Shown piece by piece: positions 51,578-59,874 of a DNA stretch of 64,000 bases (position 1 is its first letter; each line of letters starts with the position of its first letter). The translations under genes and the position numbers were made by a program. The DNA is taken from positions 1 through 64,000 of the forward strand of contig NZ_JANU01000068.1 of NCBI RefSeq assembly GCF_001044395.1, given 5' to 3'. The DNA is from Caenimonas sp. SL110. GTDB lineage: Bacteria; Pseudomonadota; Gammaproteobacteria; Burkholderiales; Burkholderiaceae_C. The notes under the pieces were generated by a model. It did no database searches. It had not been told where the DNA came from and worked only from the letters and a program-made list of their open reading frames with translations.

Positions 51578-52861
51578 ATGAGCATCACCCGTTTCCTCAC
51601 CGGCATCACCACGACCGGCACACCGCACCTTGGCAACTACGTCGGCGCCTTGCGTCCGGCCGTGCAGGCGAGCCGCCGTCCCGGCACCGAGAACTTCTAC
51701 TTCCTGGCCGACTACCACGCGCTCATCAAGTGCGATGAGCCTGCGCGCATGCAGCGCTCCACGCTGGAGATCGCGGCCTGCTGGCTCGCCATCGGGCTGG
51801 ACCCGGATCAGGTGTTTTTCTACCGCCAGTCCGACATCCCCGAGATCCCCGAGCTCACCTGGCTGCTGACCTGCGTCACAGGCAAGGGCGTGCTCAATCG
51901 TGCCCACGCCTACAAGGCCTCGGTGGACAAGAACCACGCAGCCGGCGCCGAAACCGATGCCGACGTGACGGCGGGCCTTTTCATGTACCCGGTGCTGATG
52001 GCCGCCGACATCCTGATGTTCAAGGCGCACAAGATTCCGGTGGGCCGCGACCAGGTGCAGCACATCGAGATGGCACGCGACATGGCGTCCAGCTTCAACC
52101 ATCTGTACGGCGAGCACCTCGTGCTGCCCGAAGCCGCAGTCGATGACAGCGTGGCGCTGCTGCCGGGCACCGACGGCCGCAAGATGAGCAAGAGTTACGA
52201 CAACGTGATTGCGCTGTTCGCCCCACGCGAGGTGATGAGAAAACAGATCGCGGGCATCGTCACCGATTCGCGCGCACCGGGCGAACCAAAAGAAACGCAA
52301 GGCTCTGCGCTGTTCCAGATCTACGAAGCCTTTGCGTCCAAGGATGAGACCGAGGCGTTTCGCAAGGCGTTCGAGGCCGGCATTTCATGGGCCGATGCCA
52401 AGCAGCAGCTTTTCGAGCGCATCGACCACGAGATCGCACCGATGCGCGAGAAATACGACGCGCTGGTGGGCAACCCCGCGCAGCTCGAGCAGATCCTCAA
52501 GGCCGGCGCCGAGCGTGCCCGCTCCCGCGCCACGCCGTTCATGAACGAGCTGCGCGAAGCAGTCGGTTTGCGCAACCTCGCATCAACGCCCGCCGCCAAA
52601 AAAGACAAGGCCGCCAAATCAGCGCTACCCTCGTTCAAGCAATACCGCGAAGCCGACGGCCGTCATTACTTCAAGCTGGTCGATGCGTCGGGGCGCCTGT
52701 TGGCGCAAAGCACCGGGTTCGATTCGCCGCAGGACGCGGGTCGCGTGATCGGGCAACTCAAGCGCAATGAAGCGGGCGCGGCGCAAGGCCAGCTGTCGCT
52801 TGCCGACGGTGTGAGCCAGAACGACGTGGACACAGCACTGGCGACGCTGGCGGCATCCTGA
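51578..52861 (+). CDS. trpS: Tryptophan-tRNA ligase
   Basis: A 427-residue class I aminoacyl-tRNA synthetase that charges tRNA-Trp. The ATP-binding TPHLGNYVG (HIGH equivalent, about residues 12-20) and KMSKSYDN (about 205-212) are intact. The catalytic part ends near residue 340; about 85 further residues (after AAKKDKAAKSALPSFKQYRE) form an extension seen in many Burkholderiales TrpS proteins. It is the last gene of its run, followed by 68 bp before the response regulator gene. Confidence 0.95.
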   Translation: MSITRFLTGITTTGTPHLGNYVGALRPAVQASRRPGTENFYFLADYHALIKCDEPARMQRSTLEIAACWLAIGLDPDQVFFYRQSDIPEIPELTWLLTCVTGKGVLNRAHAYKASVDKNHAAGAETDADVTAGLFMYPVLMAADILMFKAHKIPVGRDQVQHIEMARDMASSFNHLYGEHLVLPEAAVDDSVALLPGTDGRKMSKSYDNVIALFAPREVMRKQIAGIVTDSRAPGEPKETQGSALFQIYEAFASKDETEAFRKAFEAGISWADAKQQLFERIDHEIAPMREKYDALVGNPAQLEQILKAGAERARSRATPFMNELREAVGLRNLASTPAAKKDKAAKSALPSFKQYREADGRHYFKLVDASGRLLAQSTGFDSPQDAGRVIGQLKRNEAGAAQGQLSLADGVSQNDVDTALATLAAS

Positions 52862-52929
52862 CGACATGGATGGCATGCAAACAAACCCCAGTTTCACCAA
52901 CCGGTGAATCGGCGTTATCCTTGCCCCCC

Positions 52930-53556
52930 ATGCCTGATACCAAACCTCCTGCCGCCAAGCCCATCAGCCTGTATGTCATCGATGACCATCCGCTGATGCG
53001 CGAGGCGGTCGTGATGCTGCTGCGTCGCCTTCGCCCCGGTTCCAACGTCATCGAGCTCGACCGCCTCGGCGGGATGGAATCAGCCGTGCGACAGCACGGC
53101 AATCCCGACCTCATCTGCCTGGACCTGAAGCTGCCCGACACCACCGGCGCTTCCGGCATCCATGAGCTCAAGAAGCGCTATCCCGAGACTCCGCTGGCCG
53201 TGCTCTCCGCATCGCCTGCTGCCGACGCCGAAGAAGGCTGCATCGACGCGGGCGCCGACATCTACATCGAAAAATCGTCAGGCGCCCAGGAGATCGGCGC
53301 AGCGCTGCGGGCCTTGCTCAATGCCGACGGCGGCTTCGAAGAACTCTCGCCGACCGACAGCAAGCTGTCCAAGCGCCAGAAGCAACTGATCGTGATGCTG
53401 GACCGGGGCCTGTCCAACCGCGAAATTGCCGACGAACTGGGCATCAGCGAACACACGGTGAAGGTTCACCTGTGGCGCCTGTTCCGCCGTCTGGGCGTGA
53501 AGAGCCGCACGCAGACCATCCACTACGCCCGCACTCACGGCATGTTGACAAGCTGA
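52930..53556 (+). CDS. NarL/LuxR-type response regulator
   Basis: A 208-residue regulator: receiver domain (about 10-130) with Asp65 as phosphorylation site in CLDLKLPD, and a LuxR-type helix-turn-helix (about 145-205, LSNREIADELGISEHTVKVH). ATG 52930 starts directly at the family N-terminus; a longer frame opens 60 bp upstream. The gene ends inside the 3' end of the convergent histidine kinase gene (22-bp overlap), unusual for a two-component pair, which normally runs in one direction. Confidence 0.9.
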   Translation: MPDTKPPAAKPISLYVIDDHPLMREAVVMLLRRLRPGSNVIELDRLGGMESAVRQHGNPDLICLDLKLPDTTGASGIHELKKRYPETPLAVLSASPAADAEEGCIDAGADIYIEKSSGAQEIGAALRALLNADGGFEELSPTDSKLSKRQKQLIVMLDRGLSNREIADELGISEHTVKVHLWRLFRRLGVKSRTQTIHYARTHGMLTS

Positions 53557-54950
53557 GCCACCGATGCGGCCGCGCGATCGGCCGCGTCGCGCGCATTGGT
53601 GGGGTTGAGCATCACCCGAAAGACAGTGCCGCGCCCCGGCCTCGATGCGAGGTCCAGCGGGTGCCCCAGGATGCCCGAGAGCCTGGACACGATGTAAAGC
53701 CCCAGGCCGAATCCGTCTTCGGTGCCTGCGTGGCCCGGCACCTTGAAGAATTCCCGGAAGATCTCGCGCTGGTGAACCGGCGCAATGCCCACACCCGTAT
53801 CCCAGACCTCGATCTGCGGCCCGCCGGGCGTCATGCGCGAGGCCATCAGCACGCCGCCGCGCTGGGTGTACTTGACCGCGTTGGACACCAGGTTGCCCAC
53901 GATGCGCCGCAGCAAGATCGGGTCCGACACGACGATGCCATTGGCGACGTGCACCCGGAAGTCCAGCCCCTTTGCCTGCGCGAGCGGACGGTATTGCAGC
54001 TCCAGGTCGTGCATCAGCTGGCCCAGGTCCACCGGCTCGATATTGAGTTTGATCTTGCCCGAGTCCAGCCGCACCAGATCGAACAGCGAATCGAACAGCG
54101 CATTGACCGCCTTGGTCGATTCCACGATCTTGGGCGCGATCTCGTGCACCAGTTCCGGCTCGCTGCCCAGCCAGTCGGCATAGAGGCCCAGGGCGTGCAC
54201 CGGCTGGCGCAGGTCGTGAGCCGCGCTCGCCAGAAAACGATTCTTGATTTCCACGGCATCGAGCGCGGCCTGCGTCTGGCGCGTGAGCGATTCGATCAGC
54301 TGGCTGTTGCGGTACTGCAACTCGTAGTTCTTGCGGTGCGTCACATGCAGCCGCAGGCCTGCCTGGCGCAGCACCTGCCAGAAGATCACCAGCAGCGCGA
54401 TGATCCAGAAGTGATAGAGCGGCCCGCGAAACTGCAGCTCCACGCCGATGCGCCAGAGCATCACCGCCAAAGCCGTGAGGGTGAGCGCGTCCAGGTACAG
54501 GCGCAGCGTGCGCAGGTGGGTGGACAGGCTGTTGATCGAGAACATCGCCAGGCCCGCCAGCATCAACCAGCAGATGAACTGGTCCGCCAGCGACGAGCGG
54601 TCGAAGTACAGCAGCGTGGACAGGCCCCACACCACCGCGCTCACCGGCCACAGCAGGCGGTAGCGATGGAAAAATGCCAGATGTTCATCGACGCCGCCGG
54701 CCATCACGTGCCGCACGTACCTACGGATGATGGCGAATCGCGCTGCCGCCACGCCCAGGGCCGTGCAGGCCCACAGCAGCAACAGGGCCAGCGTCGCATC
54801 GGTCCACAGCACACCCAGAAAAATCGGGATCAGCAGCAGCCCCGCCAGCTGCGTGTTGCGCGCGGTGCGCATGAGGCTGCGCACCAGTTCGGCCTCGACC
54901 CACCGCGCCTCGGCAGGAGTAGCGCTGGCGGGTGTGACGTCGGGCTTCAT
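53535..54950 (-). CDS. Membrane histidine kinase
   Basis: A 471-residue kinase with about six membrane segments (35-70, 98-117, 120-145, 152-170, 178-196), a short coiled coil, HisKA with His245 in SAAHDLRQPVH, and a HATPase with IVGNLVSNAVKY, VWDTGVGIA and GFGLGLYIV. The DLRQPVH variant of the H-box is common to hybrid-type or RR-paired kinases of Burkholderiales. No extracytoplasmic sensor domain is present, so the signal may come through the membrane segments or a partner protein. It faces the LuxR regulator gene and is divergent from a sensor-only gene (58 bp away). Confidence 0.9.
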   Translation of the reverse strand: MKPDVTPASATPAEARWVEAELVRSLMRTARNTQLAGLLLIPIFLGVLWTDATLALLLLWACTALGVAAARFAIIRRYVRHVMAGGVDEHLAFFHRYRLLWPVSAVVWGLSTLLYFDRSSLADQFICWLMLAGLAMFSINSLSTHLRTLRLYLDALTLTALAVMLWRIGVELQFRGPLYHFWIIALLVIFWQVLRQAGLRLHVTHRKNYELQYRNSQLIESLTRQTQAALDAVEIKNRFLASAAHDLRQPVHALGLYADWLGSEPELVHEIAPKIVESTKAVNALFDSLFDLVRLDSGKIKLNIEPVDLGQLMHDLELQYRPLAQAKGLDFRVHVANGIVVSDPILLRRIVGNLVSNAVKYTQRGGVLMASRMTPGGPQIEVWDTGVGIAPVHQREIFREFFKVPGHAGTEDGFGLGLYIVSRLSGILGHPLDLASRPGRGTVFRVMLNPTNARDAADRAAASVAQLVNMP

Positions 54951-55008
54951 AGGCCGCGAGTCTAGAGCACAACCGCACGGGCGAATTGACTGCGGTTACG
55001 CTCGGCGC

Positions 55009-55860
55009 GTGGCGTCAACTGAACCCTCTCCCAGCGGCAGCACCCGCCCACAACTCGCGTGGCTCGCTGCGGCCCTGCTCTGCACGGTCGCCCCGGTAGC
55101 TGCACTGGTGTCATGGCAAGCGTTCGATGAGGCCGCCCGGGAACGCGCGGCGCTGGACGCTTCGCTGGCACGCTCGGCAGCCGCGCTTGCGCAGGACGTG
55201 GATGCAGAACTCGCCGCGTCACTGCAGGCACTGAAGGTGCTGTCGCAATCGGGCTTTTTCCAGAAAGATCGCGTCGGGTCCCTGGGTCGCCTGTTGCATG
55301 GCCGGCCCCGGCGCGACTGGGACAGCCTGGTCGTCATCGACAGCGATGGGAGCGTGATTCTTGACACCGCACCGGCGCGCATTGCCGCCGCCGATATGGA
55401 GCGCGTGAAAGCATTGACCCAACGCATGCTGGCGAGCAAGGCACCACGGGTCACGCGGGCCAAAGGCGCGGTGACGCTGGCTGTTCCCGTCATGCAGGAC
55501 GGACAGTTGCGATACGTGCTCGCAGCCCGCATGGCCGAGGCCACATGGGTGTTTCTGGGCGCAGCAGCGCAGCGGCCCGATGGCGCAAGGGTGCAGATTT
55601 TCGACGCATCGGGCGATCCAATCCTGGGCCCTCGCGCACAAAGCGCAGCACCCGCAGCGGCCCAGTACTCGGCGTCACATGAAATTGAAACGGCCGGCTG
55701 GAAGGCCGAGGTGACATTGGACGCAGGTCCGGTGGATGAGCGCCGCCGCGCACAGATGCTCGGGCGCCTGGCACCTGTGCTGATCAGCCTGCTCGCAGGT
55801 CTGGGACTGGGACTGGCCGTGGGTTGGCGACTCGTTCGCCAACGGGGCCATGCTCTCTAG
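55009..55860 (+). CDS. Sensor-only membrane protein (two TM, extracytoplasmic CACHE-like domain)
   Basis: A 283-residue protein: TM1 (about 16-39), a periplasmic domain of about 210 residues with the pattern of a CACHE sensor (WDSLVVIDSDGSVILDTAPA), TM2 (about 252-274) and only nine cytoplasmic residues. No kinase, GGDEF or methyl-accepting output is encoded, and no continuation in another frame follows, so it is either a stand-alone sensor or a truncated one. The start is GTG 55009, since an upstream frame would overlap the kinase promoter. It is divergent from a kinase lacking a sensor, which suggests that the two work together. Confidence 0.7.
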   Translation: MASTEPSPSGSTRPQLAWLAAALLCTVAPVAALVSWQAFDEAARERAALDASLARSAAALAQDVDAELAASLQALKVLSQSGFFQKDRVGSLGRLLHGRPRRDWDSLVVIDSDGSVILDTAPARIAAADMERVKALTQRMLASKAPRVTRAKGAVTLAVPVMQDGQLRYVLAARMAEATWVFLGAAAQRPDGARVQIFDASGDPILGPRAQSAAPAAAQYSASHEIETAGWKAEVTLDAGPVDERRRAQMLGRLAPVLISLLAGLGLGLAVGWRLVRQRGHAL

Positions 55861-56051
55861 GCGGACGGCTCTTCAGGACTGTCCAGGCCCGGCTCGGCGG
55901 CTGGGGTGGAGACGTCTGTTTCATCTTCAGCAGGGGGAGAACCCAGCTGCGAAGGTTGATTGTTCAAGTGCGGAATAACGCTGGCCGCGCCGTGGCCAGT
56001 GCGCGAAACCGGCTTGCCGCCAGCCGCATCGTCGTCTTTGCTGATTAACAT
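55857..56051 (-). CDS. Possible small acidic protein
   Basis: A 64-residue frame, rich in Pro, Asp, Glu and Ser, ending AEPGLDSPEEPSA. Its ATG lies inside the perfect palindrome at 56044-56062 and has no clear ribosome site. An in-frame stop three codons upstream rules out a longer start. Third-position GC is about 60%, lower than in the neighbouring genes. Function unknown and the gene may be spurious; it overlaps the end of the sensor-only gene by 4 bp. Confidence 0.25.
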   Translation of the reverse strand: MLISKDDDAAGGKPVSRTGHGAASVIPHLNNQPSQLGSPPAEDETDVSTPAAEPGLDSPEEPSA

Positions 56052-56062
56052 ACGATGTTAAT
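56044..56062. promoter_or_regulatory. Perfect 19-bp palindrome, operator-like
   Basis: ATTAACAT-ACG-ATGTTAAT is a perfect 8-bp inverted repeat with 3-bp spacer, AT-rich in GC-rich surroundings. It lies in the 287-bp gap between the sensor-only gene and the glcG-like gene and covers the start of the possible small gene. A TetR-, MarR- or similar dimeric regulator could bind; none is encoded next to it. Confidence 0.5.
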
Positions 56063-56111
56063 GCTAGCGTCCGGATGACCTGACCGCTTGACGGACGAGT
56101 CGGACATGTTC

Positions 56112-56127
56112 GTAGGCCCAGTCCTAC
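56112..56127. promoter_or_regulatory. GTAGG-N6-CCTAC inverted repeat
   Basis: GTAGG-CCCAGT-CCTAC has the same half-sites and spacing as the palindrome at 4015-4030. It lies 20 bp past the stop of the glcG-like gene and has no T-tract, so it is not an obvious terminator. Confidence 0.35.
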
Positions 56128-56146
56128 GCCGTCCAATGCGCGGCCT

Positions 56147-56653
56147 TCAAAGCTCCAGGTCGTCAGCAATGGCTGCGATGCCTGCCTTCGCGCAGACATC
56201 GTCCGCTTCGCCCCCCGGCGCACCGGAAACCCCAATGGCGCCTACCAGTGAGCCGGCAGATTCAATCCCGCGCCCGCCACCGACCGCAATCACCCGGGGC
56301 AACTGCCGAATCCCGGACATGGCCTCTTGCGCCATGGTCGCTCGTGCGAAGGCGAGCGTGTCGGTCTTGAAGCTCAACGCCGTGTATGCCTTGTTGGTCG
56401 CCGTATCCACCGTGTGCGGCCCCGCGAACCGGTCGCGCAGCATGACCAGCGGTGTGCCGGCCCGATCGGTCACGGCCACTGCCACCTGAAAGCCGCTCTT
56501 CGCACAGCTTTGCATCGCGGCTTGTGCAGCCTTGAGCGCGGCCTGGGGCGTGAGGCTTCTTACAGTGTGGGTCGCGGATTGCGCGATGCACGCAGGCGCA
56601 CTGCCAAGCAGCACCGCCATCAACACGATCTCAACTCGTCGCATAGCCTGCAT
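56147..56653 (-). CDS. GlcG/HbpS-like heme-binding protein, exported
   Basis: A 168-residue protein with a signal peptide (MRRVEIVLMAVLLGSAPACIAQ), followed by the GlcG/HbpS domain (old DUF336): VAVTDRAGTPLVMLRDRFAGPHTVDTA, KAYTALSF, and the Gly-rich IGAIGVSGAPGGEAD (read as separate blocks). Members bind heme or corrinoids and several occur with oxidation pathways. ATG 56653 has GGAGGG 8 nt upstream and lies within the last 23 bp of soxB, so it is the last gene of the sox operon. A periplasmic heme or redox helper role is inferred. Confidence 0.85.
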   Translation of the reverse strand: MQAMRRVEIVLMAVLLGSAPACIAQSATHTVRSLTPQAALKAAQAAMQSCAKSGFQVAVAVTDRAGTPLVMLRDRFAGPHTVDTATNKAYTALSFKTDTLAFARATMAQEAMSGIRQLPRVIAVGGGRGIESAGSLVGAIGVSGAPGGEADDVCAKAGIAAIADDLEL

Positions 56654-58367
56654 TCGGTAACCCTCCTGTGAGGCGCGGCACATTCAACTTGCGTGCAGCC
56701 ACCTTGCCACCGCGCGCCTTGAGCCATTGCTCGACCAGGTCCCAAACGGGCGGCGCACCCGCCGTTCTCGCTTCTTCGGACACCGGCGCCCAGCCCGCCA
56801 CCTTGTAGGTACGCGATGCCTCGATCGGCTTGCCGTCCAGCCGCATGTCCTCGATGCGCCGGCCCATTGCCGCCAGCGGATTGCAGTTGTAGGTGAGGCC
56901 ACCGACCCGCACCATGTCACCACCCTGCTGGTAATACGGATCGGGGTTGAAGAGGTTGTCGCAGACGTCTTCGAGCACGGTCTTGATCGTCTCGCCGGTC
57001 ATGTTGGAGAGCGTCGAATACGAGTAGGTCGTGGCCGTCATGTCCATCAGCCACTCGCGTGTGATGGGCTGGCCCGCAACCAGCGAAGTGCCCCAGCGGA
57101 ACCCCGGTGAGAACGCAATCTGCGCGCCCTGCACGTCCATCAGCGCATCGAGCAGCAGCTGGTCGCCGGTGCCGTTGAAGTTGCCGCGCCGGTACAGCGT
57201 GCCCTCGCTCACCGCCAGCGTTTCGCCCAGCTTTGCTTCGTAGGGTGCGCGCACCTTCGTGATCAGGGCCTGCATCGCCGGATCGGCCGGCAACATGTTG
57301 GCGAACACCGGCAGCAAGCGATAGCGGAAGTCAGCGAGCTTGCCGTCCTTCACATCGAAGTCGATGACGCCCAGGAACTTGCCGTTGGAGCCCGCGTTGG
57401 TGACGATGGTCTTGCCGCCCGCGTTGCTCACGATGGAAGGCACCGGCATGCCGTCGTGGGTGTGGCCGCCCAGGATCGCGTCGATGCCTGTCACGCGGCT
57501 GGCCATCTTGAGGTCCACATCCATGCCGTTGTGGCTGAGCACGACCACGAGCCTGGCGCCCTTGGCCCGCACTTCGTTGACCATCTTTTGCATGTTCTCC
57601 TCCTGGATCCCGAAGGACCAGTCGGCAACAAAATAGCGGGGGTTGGCAATCGGCGTGTACGGAAAGGCCTGCCCGATGATGGCAACCGGCACACCGTTGA
57701 TCGGCCTGATCGTGTAGGGCGGAAACACCGGGTCTTCGAAGTCGGTCGTGCGAACGTTCTGCGCGATGAAGTCGACCTTGCCGGCGAAATCCTTGCTGAT
57801 GATTTCCTTGACGCGGTCCATGCCGAGCGTGAACTCCCAGTGGCCCGTCATCACATCGACGCCCAGCAGCTTGGCCGCATCGACCATGTCCTGCCCGCGT
57901 GTCCACAGCGCCGTTGCCGAGCCCTGCCATGTGTCACCGCCGTCCAGCAGCAGCGCGCCGGGGCGGCTGGCCTTCATGCGCCTGACCAGCGTGGCCAGAT
58001 GCGCGAATCCGCCGACCTTGCCGTAACGGCGCGAGGCCTGCTCGAAGTCCAGGTAAGTGAGTGCATGCGCAGCCGGCGTGCCACGCGGCACACCTGCGGC
58101 CTTGAGCAATTCTTCGCCCACCAGATGCGGCAAGCGGCCCGACATCGAGCCGACGCCCAGGTTGACACTGGGTTCGCGAAAATGAATCGGAAGCAACTGC
58201 GCATGGCAGTCGGTCATGTGCAGCAGAGACACATTGCCAAATTGCGGCACGTCGTAGAGGCCGTTCGCCGCATCGGCGGCGTCGGCGTTCTCCCAGCGGC
58301 CCAGCGACATGCCGGCGACTGCCGCTGCCCCCAGGACCTGGAGCAGTTCGCGTTTGCGTAAATCCAT
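56631..58367 (-). CDS. soxB: Thiosulfohydrolase SoxB
   Basis: A 578-residue periplasmic dimanganese enzyme that hydrolyses the terminal sulfonate of SoxY-bound thiosulfate to sulfate. It belongs to the 5'-nucleotidase family; the metal ligands show in MTDCHAQ, DGGDTWQGS, TGHWEFTLG (where nucleotidases have GNHEF), VVLSHNG and GGHTHDGMP. The wording MTGHWEF and SGRLPHL is diagnostic of SoxB. A signal peptide of the Tat-like LRKRELLQVLGAAAVAG type begins at residue 2. ATG 58367 is chosen as the family start. It follows soxX by 10 bp. Confidence 0.96.
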   Translation of the reverse strand: MDLRKRELLQVLGAAAVAGMSLGRWENADAADAANGLYDVPQFGNVSLLHMTDCHAQLLPIHFREPSVNLGVGSMSGRLPHLVGEELLKAAGVPRGTPAAHALTYLDFEQASRRYGKVGGFAHLATLVRRMKASRPGALLLDGGDTWQGSATALWTRGQDMVDAAKLLGVDVMTGHWEFTLGMDRVKEIISKDFAGKVDFIAQNVRTTDFEDPVFPPYTIRPINGVPVAIIGQAFPYTPIANPRYFVADWSFGIQEENMQKMVNEVRAKGARLVVVLSHNGMDVDLKMASRVTGIDAILGGHTHDGMPVPSIVSNAGGKTIVTNAGSNGKFLGVIDFDVKDGKLADFRYRLLPVFANMLPADPAMQALITKVRAPYEAKLGETLAVSEGTLYRRGNFNGTGDQLLLDALMDVQGAQIAFSPGFRWGTSLVAGQPITREWLMDMTATTYSYSTLSNMTGETIKTVLEDVCDNLFNPDPYYQQGGDMVRVGGLTYNCNPLAAMGRRIEDMRLDGKPIEASRTYKVAGWAPVSEEARTAGAPPVWDLVEQWLKARGGKVAARKLNVPRLTGGLPNAGYATS

Positions 58368-58377
58368 CAGCGTTGCG

Positions 58378-59040
58378 TCACTTGTTGACCGGCGATTGCG
58401 GATCGAGCAGCAAACCCACGACGTGGCGCACCTGCGCTTCGTCCAGGATGCCTGCATGGCCCGCGCGCGGCATGTTGGAGCACGCGTTGTACGCCTTGGA
58501 GTTCCAGATCTTGCCCCACGTGTATTCGACGATGGGCTTTGCCGCAGCGCTGCTGGGGTCGGACACGCCGCGAATCTTGCCGTAGTTGTAGAGGCTGGGG
58601 CCTATGGTGCCGAAGGAGATTTCTTCCTTGGTGATCTGGTGGCAGTTGTAGCAATTGCCGCCGTTGGCCATCTTCGGATCGTCTGTCCAGGTCAGGCCCC
58701 GTCCGCTCTGCGCGATCTTCTCGCCCTCGCGCCAGTCACCGACGAACTTGCCGTCGCTGGGCCACTTGACCATGCGCAGGTTGGCCTCTTCGATCTGTTT
58801 GGCACGCTCGGCGGAAACCGGCTTGCCTGTTGCCTCGGCCATGCTGCACTCGCGATTGGAATCGTCCTGCACCAGCCGCGAGACCTTGACCATGCCCTGG
58901 TCGCGAAACGATGTCTTGACCACACCGTCGGTGATCTGGTCGAGTGCTGCGGAGTTGGGAGACGATGCGCATCCGAGCAAGGCCGTGACGCCGCACGCGG
59001 CGACGACGCCGGCTGTACGGATGGAAAAGGATAGCTTCAT
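58378..59040 (-). CDS. soxX: Cytochrome SoxX
   Basis: A 220-residue c-type cytochrome, partner of SoxA. A lipoprotein-like signal (LLGC, Cys24) is followed by an N-terminal extension of about 100 residues and the heme site Cys130-Tyr-Asn-Cys-His134; the sixth ligand is probably the Met in CSNMPRAGH. SoxAX joins thiosulfate oxidatively to the SoxY cysteine and passes electrons on. It starts 12 bp after soxA. Confidence 0.94.
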   Translation of the reverse strand: MKLSFSIRTAGVVAACGVTALLGCASSPNSAALDQITDGVVKTSFRDQGMVKVSRLVQDDSNRECSMAEATGKPVSAERAKQIEEANLRMVKWPSDGKFVGDWREGEKIAQSGRGLTWTDDPKMANGGNCYNCHQITKEEISFGTIGPSLYNYGKIRGVSDPSSAAAKPIVEYTWGKIWNSKAYNACSNMPRAGHAGILDEAQVRHVVGLLLDPQSPVNK

Positions 59041-59052
59041 GCGTGCGCTCCG

Positions 59053-59874
59053 TTATCGCTTGATGGCGGGCGCAGTGGAAACACCGCCCAGCCCGTTGAC
59101 ACCGAGGTACACACCGAGCGCGATGGTGGCATCGCTTCCAAACCCCGGATAGGGAAACCGCTGCTGGCGAAAGCAGTCGTTCAGGCGCAGCTGCATGCCC
59201 CACATCTGGCCGTTGGACACGCGATACGCGGGCCATGCACCGAAGCCCGCGCCTGCGCCGGGGTTCTTGGTGAGGTTGGGCAGGTCTTGCAGCCGGATGC
59301 GCTTGCCGTCTTCGCCGTGGCAGGACGCGCAGGAAAAGTCATGCGTGCCCCCGCGCAGGAAGAACATGCGCTTGCCGACTTCGTACATCTGCTTTTCCTG
59401 CGGATGCGATTGCGGCAGGTTGAACTTCATGCCCCTGGATTCGGCGGCCACATAAGTGGCAAGCGCCGTCACGTTGTTCTGTTCGCCCTGGCCGAACGGC
59501 GTGCGAGCAATCGCTGGACCACTGAGCCCCTGCAGCATTTCCATGCAGGTCACCAGCCTTGACTCCAGGTCCTGCACCTTTTGCGTATCGCTGAACCACC
59601 TGGGTAATTCAACGAACGCACCCTTGACGATGCCAGCGCCCTTGCCCAGGTCGCATCGTTCGAGCGATGCATTGAGCGGCCCGCGCCTGGTCTTCCACAG
59701 CGCCTCACCCTTGGCCTCGAAGAGGTCTGCGGGGTTGCCGTCGGCGAGCATCTGGCGATATTCCTCGATGGCTTGCGTGGCGCTTTTTTGCGCCCATGCC
59801 GAAGAGGTACTCAACGCCACAAGGGCGCTGGCTCCTGCAACGGCACCCAGGATGACGAGCGGGCGGCGCAGCAT
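59053..59874 (-). CDS. soxA: Cytochrome SoxA, monoheme type
   Basis: A 273-residue periplasmic cytochrome with a signal peptide (cleavage after AWAQ, residue 29). Only one heme site, Cys182-Ala-Ser-Cys-His186, is present; in the position of the N-terminal heme of diheme SoxA lie Cys74 and Cys110, which can form a disulfide. Cys234 (LNDCFRQ) is the expected cysteine ligand modified to a persulfide. The ATG shares one base with the soxZ stop. It forms the active site that attaches thiosulfate to SoxY. Confidence 0.95.
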   Translation of the reverse strand: MLRRPLVILGAVAGASALVALSTSSAWAQKSATQAIEEYRQMLADGNPADLFEAKGEALWKTRRGPLNASLERCDLGKGAGIVKGAFVELPRWFSDTQKVQDLESRLVTCMEMLQGLSGPAIARTPFGQGEQNNVTALATYVAAESRGMKFNLPQSHPQEKQMYEVGKRMFFLRGGTHDFSCASCHGEDGKRIRLQDLPNLTKNPGAGAGFGAWPAYRVSNGQMWGMQLRLNDCFRQQRFPYPGFGSDATIALGVYLGVNGLGGVSTAPAIKR

